Assembly (NCBI GenBank): GCA_963422465.1
Contig: OY730175.1
Coordinates: 1,302,001 to 1,366,000 of the forward strand
Direction: 5' to 3'
From: Lichina pygmaea
Taxonomy: Eukaryota; Ascomycota; Lichinomycetes; Lichinales; Lichinaceae
Length of the DNA: 64,000 nt
A program made the translations under genes and the position numbers. The first letter of the stretch is position 1. Every line of letters begins with the position of its first letter. Shown here in pieces: positions 34,564 through 45,917 of this stretch. Below the pieces are notes generated by a model. The model did not search any database, was not told where the DNA came from, and worked only from the letters and a program-made list of their open reading frames with translations.

Positions 34564-36467
34564 ATGGTCAGCATCGAGGCTTGGCCTCGTCTGGCGTCAA
34601 TTGAAGGAAACACGCAGCTGAAATCCTCGGTCACGGCCGTCGTCGCATTGATAGCGATTCTCCTCTTCATATCATTCCGTCTCGCGCGTGACAACGACGA
34701 TGCAGTTCCCTACAGCGTCGAAATCCCAGAGCCGTGCCTCGATGGGTGGCAGGCGGAATCGGAGGAGAAGCAGTTTGATGATATGCAAATAGCCCATGAT
34801 GTCGGTCGTCAATGCCGTGTCCCCAGGCAGGATAAACGGGATCGTGCTGAACAATGACTCCAAAGACGCCCTCAGAGTCATTCATCCGATGCCACTGCCC
34901 CGGGAATGGCAAGTTCTTGGGCGCCGTACCGGCCGACAAGCCGCATGATATCGACCTCGCCGTCTCCAAAGCTGGTGCTGCTCAAGGGCAATGGGCGAGA
35001 ACTTCTTTCGGCCAGAGACGAAGGGTTCTGAACACGCTACTGAGGTTCGGCGTACGGGCCTTTGCGCGCGACGGTGGTGGCGAGGCCTGCTGACCCCCGA
35101 TCCGTGCAGGTACATACTGGATCACCAGGAGGTCATCGCTACGGCCGCTTGTTTGGACACGGGCAAGACGAAGATTGACGGCTTCCTCGGCGAGGTTCTG
35201 GTCACGGCCGAGAAGCTGAAGTGGACCGTCCTCCACGGCGAGAAGGCCTTGATGCCCGAACGGAGGCCGACCAACCTACTCTTGGCTTACAAAGTCAACG
35301 AAGTGCGCTGGGAGCCTTTGGGCGTTGTCGCCGCGTGCGTGAGCTGGAAGTAGGTGGACAGCCAGACGAGGGCCCCCGAGTTCGGTTCTGGAGTCGTCGA
35401 CGGACTAACGACGGAAACAGTTATCCGGTGAGTGACGGGTATCTGTCCAAGGCAGGAGGATACAATGGCCGATGACAACGATCGCAGTTCCACAACGTCG
35501 TCGGACCCGTCATCTCCGCCCTATTTGCCGGCAACGCGATCGTCGTCAAGGGCTCCGAGCAGACGGCCTGGTCGACCCGGTTCTTCATCGAGATTGCTCG
35601 TTCGGCGCTCGAGGCATGCGGTCACTCTGCGGACTTGATCCAATCGATCGTCTGCTGGCCGGATGCAGCGTCGTATCTGACGGCGCATCCGGGCATCGCT
35701 CACCTCACCTTCATCGGTTCCCGCAGGGTCGGTCGCTTGGTAGCGGCGGCAGCAGCAGACAACCTGATTCCGGTTTGCATGGAGCTGGGCGGCAAGGATG
35801 CAGCCATCGTCCTCGACGACACGGGCGACCTCGACAAGGTCTCGAGCATCATCATGCGCGGCGTCTTCCAGAGCGCGGGGCAGAACTGCATCGGAATCGA
35901 GCGCGTCGTCGCCTGCAGCGGCGTCTACGACGGTCTCGTCGAGATGCTGCGACGACGGATCGAGCTGCTGCGAGTGGGCGATGCTCTCGAAGACGAGAAG
36001 GAAGGCCGGCAGGTTGACGTCGGCGCCGCGATCTCCGACGCCAACTTCGACGAGCTCGAGCGTCTCGTGGACGAGGCCGTCGCGAGTGGCGCGACGTGCC
36101 TCGTCGGCGGCAGACGCCATGGGCACCCTGCGCACACGCGAGGCCACTACTTCTCGCCGTCGTTGCTCGTCGACGTCGCGCCCGAGATGCGCATCGCTCG
36201 GCAGGAGACCTTTGCTCCCGTCTGTCTGCTCATGAAGGCCGTCGACGTTGACGACGCCATCCGCATCGCCAACTCGACCGAGTACGGGCTCGGGGCCAGC
36301 GTCTTCGGGACCAGCCCCGGCGCGCTCGAACGCGTCGTGTCGCGGGTGCAGGCGGGGATGGTGAGCGTCAACGACTTTGCGGTCTACTACGCCGTTCAGC
36401 TTCCGTTCGGGGGCGTCAAAGGCTCCGGTACGTTCAGATCATCTCTTTCTTTTCATGCCATATGGGT

Positions 36468-36522
<55 letters not shown>

Positions 36523-36872
36523 GCGAGCACACCTTCTCCTCCTCAACGCGAGAAACCACTCCCCTCCCTTCCTTCCGCCCCCCTTTCCCCCCTTTCCCCC
36601 CCTCTTTCCTCCTCCCCCCTCCCTCTAACCTATCCCCAGGCCACGGCCGTTTCGCCGGCGAAGAAGGTCTACGCAGTCTATGCAACACGAAGGCCGTCTG
36701 TCGCGACCGTTTCCCACGCGTCATCAGCACCAGCATCCCTCGGGCACTCGATTACCCCATCCCGGACGCCGCGGCGGCTTGGGCCATGTGTACCGGCATC
36801 CTCGACTTTGCTTACGGCGATACGCTTCCGAGACGACTTCGCGGGTTGGGGAAGATTGTCTGGAATGGGTGA
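34564..36872 (+). CDS. Membrane-anchored aldehyde dehydrogenase family protein (Msc7-like)
   Basis: NAD(P)-dependent aldehyde oxidation by family; the physiological substrate is unknown. Exons: 34564-34800, 34866-35044, 35110-35349, 35421-35427, 35488-36427 and 36640-36872, giving about 611 residues. A single membrane helix lies near residues 20-40 (VTAVVALIAILLFISF). Conserved parts are KTKIDGFLGEVLVTAEKLKW, the Rossmann region PVISALFAGNAIVVKGSEQT, TFIGSRRVGRLVA, MELGGKDAAIVL with the Glu base, and the nucleophile region FQSAGQNCIGIERV. Next come ETFAPVCLLM, VNDFAVYYAVQLPFGGVKGS and HGRFAGEEGLRSLCN. The fourth exon is only 7 nt (ttatccg) and completes SWNYPFHN. The first junction (34800/34866) is provisional, and intron 2 has an unusual GTTCGG donor. 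Intron 5 contains a long CT repeat. Confidence 0.85.
36471..36519 (+). repeat. CT dinucleotide microsatellite inside an intron
   Basis: About 24 uninterrupted CT units lie within intron 5 of the aldehyde dehydrogenase gene, followed by 110 bp of further C/T-rich sequence up to the acceptor at 36639. Length polymorphism here could change distance to the acceptor but not the coding sequence. Confidence 0.95.
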
Positions 36873-37659
36873 ATGGGGATGGGAGGAATTCACGGGGGTG
36901 GGGAGGGGGGGTCGTAGATGGAAGGAGGATCCTTTGTCTTGTGATAAGCATGACGTGTGCTCGTTGCTTGTGGAGATATGTCCACTATCGTGATGGTCAA
37001 GACGGGATGTATATCCCCCGTCGGCCAGTTTCTTTGGCTCTCGCTCCATTGAGAAGGTGGGTATAGACCCCTTGACCGTAAACTAGATTTGGGTGCAATG
37101 TAGATGTGCGGAACACTAGTCTCGCACCAGACACCTACGCCAACATCGAAAACACGAACAAGTTCTGGATTGAGCATTTGGATTGAGCATTTGGCTGTGA
37201 CAGCAAGATTTCGAGTCTCGTGAGAATTATTAATAAGGCAGGTGGCGACGCTGGAAAAAGAGGTTTGGGGGGGGAGTAGCTTGCCGGAGAAGCTCCGGGG
37301 ATGACAAGAGATTTCGAGAGCAAATGGGTATGGGTATCATGATATTATATGCCGTGGACGCACGGAGAGCGTAGAAAAGAGGAAATGTAGAGGAAAAAAA
37401 CAAGCGAAACTGAAGGTGGCCAGGAGTCGGCGACAGCGGGTGCCATGTCTTCGGACAACAGACGGTGACGGCCTTAATTTCGTCCGACTCGCCCCAGTGG
37501 TATTCGATCGACTAGCTCGTCACCATCAAGACACCATTCTGCCTAGACACAAGGTCGTCTCCCCCGCCCTTCCCATGATCGCCAACTGTCGATTCGTCTC
37601 CCACGGCGTGAGAGAACGGCAAAGACGTCGACTCCGGGAGAGGATGGAGACGACCGCGC
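36873..37659. other. Convergent intergenic region
   Basis: This lies between the 3' ends of the aldehyde dehydrogenase gene and the small minus-strand gene. A direct repeat of TTGAGCATTTGGA/C is present at 37170-37195. I see no gene. Confidence 0.45.
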
Positions 37660-37944
37660 CTATACTCTGCTAGTTCTCGTTCGGCGTGTGCGACCTCCTT
37701 TGCCGCAAGTCAGACACGAGATGAGAGCGTCGAAGAGGCCGACGAAGGCGTTGATGATGGCCTTGAAGATTGCGCCGATGGCGTTGACAATGGTCATGAG
37801 GCACGCTCCGATGGAGTGGCACATCGATTGTAACTGATCGCATGGAGAACACTGTCAGCACCATCGACGGCAGAGGAAGGACGAAAGAACACCCTGAAGG
37901 GCCGTGGGCGACAGGTGACGTACGCAAGAGGCAACGGCACCCAT
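37660..37944 (-). CDS. Small conserved fungal protein, probably lipid-anchored
   Basis: Exons 37944-37924 and 37833-37660 give 64 residues. The start MGAVASC joins LQSMCHSIGACLMTIVNAIG, and the hydrophobic centre continues to ALISCLTCGKGG, ending in a basic tail RTRRTRTSRV. Gly2 with a nearby Cys7 fits N-myristoylation plus palmitoylation, and the centre could lie in or on a membrane. I recall small proteins of this pattern (MG..C at the start, ISCLTCG near the end) from many ascomycetes without a known function. Too short for a firm domain call, but the spliced frame is clean and the intron has GTACGT..CAG ends. Confidence 0.75.
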
Positions 37945-39694
37945 CTTGAAGGTGTGTCTGTCGACACCGAGCGGGGGCTTGCGAAATGTGAGGATTGGTG
38001 GATGTCGGATGCTCCCTGGTCGGCGACGACGTTCACGCAGACTGATTTTGACGAAAGACTTGAGAAGAGTCAGCCGACGACACAAGCAGGTCAGCTGGTA
38101 GCCGGGTGTTCGATCAAACGTACGTATGTACAGTGGCTTGGAAGTAGCGGGGGACGGATTCTTCAGCGTCGTCGGTGAGGTATGTGTAACCTCAGGGTCG
38201 TAGTTGATTTTCGCAGAAGGGTGGGGAGGGACAGAAGGGCAGAGATATAAGTACGGCGGTATGGAGGCAGCAAAGGAGTCTTGTGACCTAATTAGCTCCA
38301 GTGCGAGCCGCGAACAGCAACATCACAACAGAACCAAAACCGGCTTCTGCTCCCCTGCTGCTCGGTTTGACTGCATGATGACACATCAGTAGCGGACGGT
38401 ACGGAGTGCTGTAGGTGGTCAGTGCGTAGAACCGACCGAGAATCTCTCCTTGCAATTTTACCCTCTTACCGTACAGCCAATTATCCCAGAGGACGCCTGT
38501 TTATCAAAAGTACAGGCTACCACCAAGAATCCCATCGGTTTTGCGCCCTGTAAGTTACGGCTACGGAATCACACTCTTAGCCAGCTACAGATGTCATATC
38601 TTGTGCGCAAGGAGCGGTCACGGTACGAAGTACTCGTACCGTTTTCTCCCCACAATCACCCTTTTTTTTTAAATGTACTGTACGAGCAAGAAAACCGGAG
38701 ACTCGGCACTTCGCCGATACGACGGTAATGTGGCAGTTACTTACCACTACGCTACATACGTACTAGTATATCCTTCGGCTCTTGAGCCTAGACCAGCCGG
38801 CGGACCTTCGGGTCTTTTCCGTGGATCGACCCCACTCGGCCGAGAGAATCTTGCACCGCCACTGGCCCGCGTATAGAGATAACAATGTGGCGGTGCAGAT
38901 ACCGGCACCCGTTCCCTTATATACGTACGTACGTACGTAACGTACGAACATACGGGGTATAGTAGAGTCCCCCTCGGTCAAGAGGACACTAAGCACAATG
39001 GCCAGTAACATCCACATACGACAAGCCGACTACGGCTACACTCAACTGTGACGGGGCTTACTACGAGGAGACATCGGACAACTGTCTAGTCCCTGGTTCA
39101 GTAAGAATCCCGCGATGTTTCTAGCTGGGAAGCGAAATCGCTTTCGTGCGTCTACGGAGCAATGTTTTTCCGCTCCGAGGGCCGTCTAGTCTTCGACCCC
39201 TCGTGCTCCGTACGTTACGTACAGCACGTCGTACTCGTAGGGTTCCAGCTCTCTTGGTGGGGGACAACGACTGCTGCAAAATGCCTTCTTACGTCTACGG
39301 TCACAGACTTAGCGTCATGCCATCAAGCAAGTTGTCTAGACACGTTGTACTGCCAGTAGTGTCCTCAAGGCACATGAAACGTGAGATTTCATTACCGGCT
39401 ACTAGCTATGGAGGCGTTGGTGCCGGCGACAATAGTGACAGACGAAGACAGTAAAAGAAGTTATTGGATCTGGTATCAATGCTCTCGTCTCCACCTGAGA
39501 AGCCATAGTACATCATAGTCGAGCTCTCTCAGCTGCGCGGCACTGAACCCACACGAACCGGGAACATCAGCTTCCTTGACGACCGTCTGTCGAAGACTTC
39601 TGTCGACAAAGAAATACTCAGTCTTTACTTCAGAAGCTCTTACACGTTCCGTACGTTCCGTACTTCTGGAAGACTCACCCATCAAGTCACCAAT
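37945..39694. other. 1.75-kb intergenic region with GTAC islands
   Basis: Short frames on both strands have no recognisable motif. A run of repeated ACGT units (about 38922-38945) and further GTAC-rich patches (38610-38690, 39205-39240, 39645-39665) are present. I see no gene. Confidence 0.45.
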
Positions 39695-39955
39695 CTACTT
39701 GTTCAACTCCTCCGCCCTCGCGCGGAGCTCCTCCTTCGAAGCCGGCTGCCCTATATCATCCTGCGGTAGGGCCGGGCCCGGCGCGGCTTTGAAGTCCTCG
39801 GCCGTCGCCCGGACCTTGCCAGAGGTATCGTCACCCTGGTGGGTCGGGTGATCGCTGGCCGAAGAGTCCGTGGCCGAAGATGGATTCTTGGCCACCTGAT
39901 CGGTGATGCTGCCGGCCGTCGCGTCGACGTTCTCTTCGGAGGCGTGCACGGGCAT
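39695..39955 (-). CDS. Small conserved fungal protein of unknown function
   Basis: A single exon of 86 residues from the ATG at 39955; an open frame extends upstream to 40117 without an ATG. The sequence is hydrophilic and probably disordered to helical: ENVDATAGSITDQVAKNPSS, then SDHPTHQGDDTSGKVRATAE, DFKAAPGPALPQDD and a charged end SKEELRARAEELNK. I recall close matches in many Pezizomycotina with this block order but no assigned function. No cysteines, no signal peptide and no membrane segment. A weak MTS-like or stress-protein-like role has no support in the sequence. Confidence 0.75.
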   Translation of the reverse strand: MPVHASEENVDATAGSITDQVAKNPSSATDSSASDHPTHQGDDTSGKVRATAEDFKAAPGPALPQDDIGQPASKEELRARAEELNK

Positions 39956-40603
39956 GTTGACTGTGAGATTGATTTCAAGCCGTTGAGATCTGGACTGCAA
40001 GTGTGTGCGGCTGTACGTTGCTGCCTGTGCTTCTCGCGAGGGTACGTTGCTGGAACTGCCTGGCCTTATATTCATGCGAATCTCCAACTGCGGGGCTGAG
40101 AACGTCGTACCCCTCACACGTAGGGATACCTCCGTCAGCGTGCTGAAGATGACGTATGGCCGCCTTGTCGCTCTACTCGCATGTACGTACGTACGTTACG
40201 TACAGTAGGTTACGTACCCCATACCTTGTACGTATGGGTACGTACGTACCTTTGAGACTAGATTAGCCAAGTGCTTACTAATTCTGGCTGGCCAGTTTGT
40301 GTTGGACATCTCTGCCTTATCGTGACTGGGCATCGAGTTTGACAGGGCCCGGAGCTGACTAAGCCGGCCGGTGCCAAGCCACATCGCGTGTTGCGGAGCC
40401 CCAACCCACGTCGACGCAATCGTCCTACGTCCGAGAACGCTTTGCATGCTGAGGAACATCTTGCTCTGTCTGTCGACGAAGTTTTCAATGCCGGCCTGTC
40501 AGGATATCGTAGCGCAGCCTGTCTCTTCAATACCGGCCCCTCCACTCGCTCTTGACGAATGACCGAGGTTACCGCTCCATCCACGACCTGGTCCTAGTTC
40601 GAG
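39956..40603. promoter_or_regulatory. Divergent promoter region with GTAC island
   Basis: Upstream region of the 86-residue protein gene and the WASP gene. From about 40180 to 40255 it holds a dense run of CGTACGTACG, TTACGTAC and GTACGTACG palindromes. No TATA box is obvious. Confidence 0.4.
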
Positions 40604-42936
40604 ATGCCTTCCATCCTCTCTGACGACGATAAAGAGACCGTACGACGGACGGTGCCGAAGCCGTCGAACAAAATCCATGCTGTCGCCGTCGCCCGACTCT
40701 ATGTTGCCTATCCTAACAGACAGCGGTGGACATACACTGGATTGCAAGGGGCAGCAGTTCTTGCGAACGACCTAGTTGGGAACACGTACTGGCTCAAGTT
40801 GGTAGATATCTCGGTGTGTGCAGGTTTTCCGATCGCGAGGCGATATGATGAAGGGTGGACCAATGTCGCTGACACGCAACAGCCTTCCGGTCGGGGCGTC
40901 GTCTGGGACCAGGAGATCTACGACGGCTTCTCGTACAACCAAGATCGAACGTTCTTCCACACGTTCGAGCTGGAGGGATGCCTGGCCGGTCTTTCGTTCA
41001 TCGACGAAAAGGAGGCTAGACAGTTCAAGAAAAAGGTCGACGAACGCGAAAAGAATGCAAGCAAGGCCACCAAGGCGACGCCGTTTCGCCGCTCGGGAGA
41101 GCAGCTCCCCGGAAACCAGGCAGGAGGCACTAGGAAGCACGGCCTGCTGGGCGGTTTTACCAGTCTCCTACATTCAGGCAGGTCTTCATCTCCTTCGAAC
41201 CATCAGGCCCCTCAGGAATTGCCTCCGTCTGCGCCGGCCGACAGGCTCGCCGACGGGCAGCTCGATGAGTCCGATCCAGGCAACAGGCCCAATGAACCGT
41301 CCGGGATGGACGGTGTCGACCCGTCGTGGAACGGCTTGTTGGATCAGCTCATCGCGCAAGGCATCACGCCGGAGCAGATTGAGCAGAATCAAGACTTCAT
41401 CAGGATATACATCGAACAGAACCAAGGGCCCGCGGCTGGAGATGATGGTGAGAACAGCAGCGGGTTGGCTGGTGTGACGAACGATCGTCGGGATAGGCTC
41501 CCACCACCGCCGCCTCCGCCACCGGCTGCTCCTCCCGGCGGCAACCGCGCGAAATCGATCAGCCCCCAAAACACCGGCGGGGCCACAGCGTCCCGGAGGG
41601 GCCCACCTCCGGCACCTCCACCGTCGCGAAGGTCACGCGTCGAAAGCTACGGCGCGTCTTCTCCGCCTCTGCCATCCAAGACGCCATCGCCACCGCTGCG
41701 CTCTCCCGCCAGGGACCAATCGCCTTCCCGAGCGGCGCCGCCGCCGCCGAGGTTCCGCGCACCACCGCCCATCGCAGACGCCGGCAAGTACGCTCATTCC
41801 GATCCTCACTCACAGCCGCCGCGCGCTCCTCCTTCGTCTACAGCCGGCCCTCCGCCCCCGCCGAGACCACCGAAGATGCCGATCGACGATCCGGCTCCTG
41901 CGAGGCCAAAGTTTGCCGTCCCGCCACCTCTGCCTGTCGAGCGGCCGCAGACAGCGATCCCACCGCCACCGCCGCCTTCGCGGAATCATGCACCCGCGTC
42001 GACGGGACGGGAGTCCCCACAGCTGGCGCCGCCCTCCATCTCGGTGGCGCCTCCACCGCTACCGCCAAAGACGACGGATGGTGTTCCTCCTGCTCAGGCG
42101 ATTGCACCACCCCCACCCCCACCCCCACCACCGCTTTCGAACCTTGGCTCTCACCAGACTCCTCGGAGCGAGGCTGCTGCGACTTCGATACCGCCGCCGC
42201 CGCCACCACCACCACCGCCACCTCCGGCTCCTCCGCTACTGCCGCCAAACGTCGCGCGTCCGGTGCCGGCTCCTGCTCCCGCCTCCTCGACAACCGGACC
42301 ATCTCTTCCACCGCCTGCACCGCCACTCCCATCTACCGCTCGTCCCGTTCCTCCGCCTCCGGCGCCGCCGCCGCCGTCGGTAGGCGCGGTCCCACCCCCG
42401 CCAGCGCCCCCTCTGCCTCCGTCGACAGGTACGGTCCCGGCGTCGGCGCCACCACCGGCGCCACCTCTTCCGCCTCCAGGACCCGGTGCGTCACTCGCTG
42501 GCCACGCCCCAGCGGCAGACCGGGACTCCGGCTACCAATCTTCGACTTCGAGCGCACAATCGCTCCCCAAGCCGTCAGGCGGCGTCGACGGCATAATGGC
42601 GTCGATCCGAGCGAGCGGTGGCATGAGCGGAGGTCGTCTGAAGAAGGTGGCCGACAGCGAGAAGCGAGACCGCAGCGCTGCCATCATTCCTGGAAGCGAG
42701 ACGAGCGTGGGCGCTTCCAGCCATGCGCCATCTGCGCCTACCGCCGGCGCTTCTGGTGGGGATGCTGGCTTGGCCGGTGCCTTGGCCGCGGCTCTCAGCA
42801 AACGGAAGGCGAAAGTAGCCCAAAGCGGTGAGTTGCACAATCTTCGACCTCACGGATTCACGCTTGCTGGCTAACATCCACAGACGACGAGGACGAGGAC
42901 GACGACTGGGACGATGCTCCCAAGGCCAGAAGATAG
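40604..42936 (+). CDS. LAS17: WASP/Las17 actin nucleation-promoting factor
   Basis: Activates the Arp2/3 complex to nucleate branched actin at endocytic patches. Exons 40604-40813, 40883-42827 and 42884-42936 give 735 residues. The WH1 domain covers about residues 15-125 (ARLYVAYPNRQRWTYTGLQG, NTYWLKLVDIS, WDQEIYDGFSYNQDRTFFHT). A proline-rich central region of about 350 residues offers many PPPPP SH3/profilin sites. A WH2-like segment follows (GVDGIMASIRASGG, GRLKKV). The extreme C-terminus, reached only after the last splice, is the acidic Arp2/3-binding tail DDEDEDDDWDDAPKA with its Trp. The first intron (69 nt) is stop-free and a multiple of three; retention would put 23 residues into the WH1 domain. 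Confidence 0.94.
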
Positions 42937-43426
42937 GCTTCCCGGTTCCGAGGCGTTTGTAGAGTCGTCAACGGGGTGCCTGAGTGTTATGGGCAGCAGA
43001 GGCTGCAGCAGCTCAGATGATCTTCTCACGAAGATGGCCCACTTCTGGCTGTAGCCGGGAGCTAACGACCATCAGCCATCAACGTGGTTGTGCCGTGCGT
43101 CTCTGCCCCATTGACAGGTTGACTTGGAGTCGGGACCATCCAAAAGGAGTAAAAAAAAGCACAGACATTGCTAGATCAGTTGACAATGACCTGGTACGAA
43201 GATTCTCAGCTCTGTAGATTCCCTGTGGATCTTCTGCAGATGATGCTTCGACTCCGATCGATGGTGATGTCACTCGGAGGTACGGGCAGTTGGATCACGT
43301 GGACAAGTTCTCGTGACGACGATTAGAGTCACGTGATATACGGTACGGTAGCTATCCAAATTCCTTGAACCCATCACGTCGGCATGGTCACAGACGGCCC
43401 TTCTTCTTCCACAGGACACGCTCGCC
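42937..43426. other. Intergenic between WASP and MRS2 genes
   Basis: A tandem intergenic region with two short TCACGTGA E-box-like palindromes, one at 43330-43337 and a related ATCACGTGGA at 43294. I see no ORF or repeat of note. Confidence 0.4.
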
Positions 43427-45360
43427 ATGAGCGCCCTCTCTCTATCCAGACTACCTGTGCCATCATCGAGACTTCTCAAGTTCCTTCGAGCCCAATCAGA
43501 CCCGGAGTGCTTTTTCACAGCAAACCGTCCAGGAGCGATTTCGTGCTGTCATAACACATCTGCGCCAGATAATGCAACGGGAATATCGGCAGCCCGCGCA
43601 GCAAGTCTGGTCAGGAGGCTGAGCACGACGGCCAAGCGCGCCGCCACGGTCGAATCGTCGTCGAGCCTGGATTCCCTCCCTCCCGGCACCGTGTCTGGAC
43701 CTCCGCGTCGAACATCACCGATTCTGCAGACCGTTGGCCATCCACGCACCTTCTGTAGGCGAGATGTGCTCTTTCCCAAAGACAGCAGGCGGACAATTTC
43801 CGAGAGCAGGCCATGGCGTCAAGGGATACTGAGACTTGGGAAGAAGGCCAAGAGGAAAGACGCGACGACGCACGACTGTCTGCGTCCTCTGGCGAGCTTT
43901 CTCGACAACGGCACCGAAAGTTCCGTGTCCAGCTTCGGACGCGTGGCTGCGAACAAGGCCGCCAACGAGCTCAAGCTAAGATGTACCGAGTTCGACGAGC
44001 AAGGGAGGGTGACGCTCGTCAACGGGGAGTTCAAGAAGAGCGAGCTCATCGCGAAGGTGCCGTCTGACGATCGACGGATGAGGCCGACGACTTACGCTAA
44101 CGCGCGAAACGCCAGTACGGTCTGCTCCCTCGAGATCTCCGCAAGATCGACTCGTCGCTCCTCCCGATCATTCTTGTCCGAGAGTCGGCCATCCTGGTCA
44201 ACTTGCTGCACATACGGGCGCTCATCAAGGCCGACCGCATCCTCGTGTTCGACGCCTACGGGTCGACCGACTCGTACACGCAGTCGACGTTCATGTACGA
44301 TCTCGAAGGCAAGCTGCAGCAGAAGGAAGGGTCACGACAAGCCGGGGGGCTACCGTACGAGTTCCGGGCGTTGGAGGCGGTGCTCATCAGCGTCACGGCC
44401 GCGCTGGAGAGCGAATTCGAGGGCGTGCGAGAACCGGTGGTGCGGGTCCTGCGCGAGCTCGAAGAGGACATCGACCGGGACAAGCTGAGGTATCTGCTGG
44501 TCTACTCGAAGAAACTGGGCACGTTCGAGCAGCGGGCCAAACTGGTGCGTGACGCCATCGACGAGTTGTTGGAGGCGGACGACGACCTGGCGGCCATGTA
44601 CCTTACGGAGAAGGCCAAGGGCATCGGACGCGGCGAGGACGACCACACCGAGGTCGAGATGCTGCTGGAGAGCTACCACAAGGTGTGCGACGAGATTGTG
44701 CAGGTCAGCGGCAACCTGGTCAGCAACATTCGGAATACCGAGGAGATGTACGTAGGATCCGTCCCTGTCCACTCTCGACGAGTCAAGCTCGCTGACGGCG
44801 CTCGGCGTTCAAGAGTCAAAGCAATCCTCGACTCGAACCGCAACTCGCTGATGTTGCTCGACCTCAAATTCTCAATCGGCACGCTCGGCATCGGCAGCGG
44901 TGCCTTTGTCGCGGCCCTGTACGGCATGAACCTGAAGAACTTTATCGAGGAGTCCGACCTGGGCTTCTTGGGGGTCTCGGCGCTTTCGTTCGTCTTCTCG
45001 GGCGTCATCTGCGCCTACGGCCTGCACAAGCTGCGCCGCGTGCAGCGCGTCACGATGTGGGGCGAGTCGGGCAGGGGAAAGAGGGGGAGTTGGCGGGATG
45101 TCGATCCGGTGGGCTTGGCTCCCGGTCAATCCCCGTCTCCATCTTCTTCGTCGCCATTGCAGTCGTCGTCATCGGCATCCATTACCCCCTCATCTTCCCC
45201 ATCATCTCCTTCCCCTCTATCACCATCATCTTCTTCTGCGTCTCGTCCTCCCATGTTGTCCCATGCCTCTGCTCAAGCGCAAGCTCCGCCCAGGAGAGAA
45301 CGCATGCGCTTCCACGAAGCCAGAAAAGACGTCGTCTCGAAGGGCGAGGCCAGGCAGTAA
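43427..45360 (+). CDS. MRS2: Mitochondrial magnesium channel of the CorA/Mrs2 family
   Basis: An inner-membrane channel for Mg2+ uptake into the matrix. Exons 43427-44056, 44116-44747 and 44814-45360 give 602 residues. A long N-terminal region of about 170 residues with Ser/Arg-rich starts serves as presequence. The conserved part begins ELKLRCTEFDEQGRVTLVNG, then ELIAK joined to YGLLPRDLRKIDSSLLPIIL. Later come PYEFRALEAVLISVTAALE and LLESYHKVCDEIVQVSGNLV. The third exon gives VKAILDSNRNSLMLLDLKFS and the pore motif YGMN before the second membrane helix. The C-terminal tail (about 110 residues) is Ser/Pro-rich and longer than in yeast. The last junction restores EEIVKAIL. Confidence 0.94.
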
Positions 45361-45912
45361 TAACAAGGAGGACTCTTTGTCCAAAGAAGGCAAGCAGGAA
45401 GGGGAGGGGGGGTTGCAGCAGAATGGCTGTTCACCCCGTGGAACTGGTCACGTGTACAGAGGAGGCAGCAATGTGCGCAGCAGCAAAGAGCTGACATGTG
45501 CAGAAGAGGCGGTGGTACAACAGAATGTATGCTCTCTGCTCCTCGTCTTCTCCCTTCCTCTCTCCACACTCTGTTCCTGAATCCAAGTACACATCATACA
45601 CATTGCTTTGTACAGTTTGAAAACAGTACAGTGTTGGAAAAAAGAAGATGCACCAAACATATCTTGAGATAACTACTCAGTCCTGGTGTGGCAGGTGCCT
45701 TCTACATGTGTGCAGAATATATCTCTGTACTGTACCAGTAGGTATATATCTAGAGGGGCACTCTACGTACAGAAGTGCTCAAACCTCGCATCAGTCCGTC
45801 TGCCTCTCTGTCTGTCTGAGTGGAGAGAGGGAGGGAAAGAGGGAAAGAGGGAAAAATCGAGAGGAAAATCACCTGGCTGGACAGGGCTGAAGTGGACTGA
45901 GCTGGGCTGAGC
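45361..45912. other. Intergenic between MRS2 and the LTR retrotransposon
   Basis: Purine-rich in parts (45820-45880). A short imperfect GCTGGACTGAGCTGGGCTGA repeat lies directly before the retrotransposon target duplication. I see no gene. Confidence 0.45.
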
Positions 45913-45917
45913 TGGAC

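Noticed and set aside
38922-38945. Tandem ACGT repeats, considered as a CRISPR-like or telomere-like array
   Set aside because: Units are 4 bp without spacers and recur as short palindromic islands; neither array type fits, and the genome is eukaryotic.
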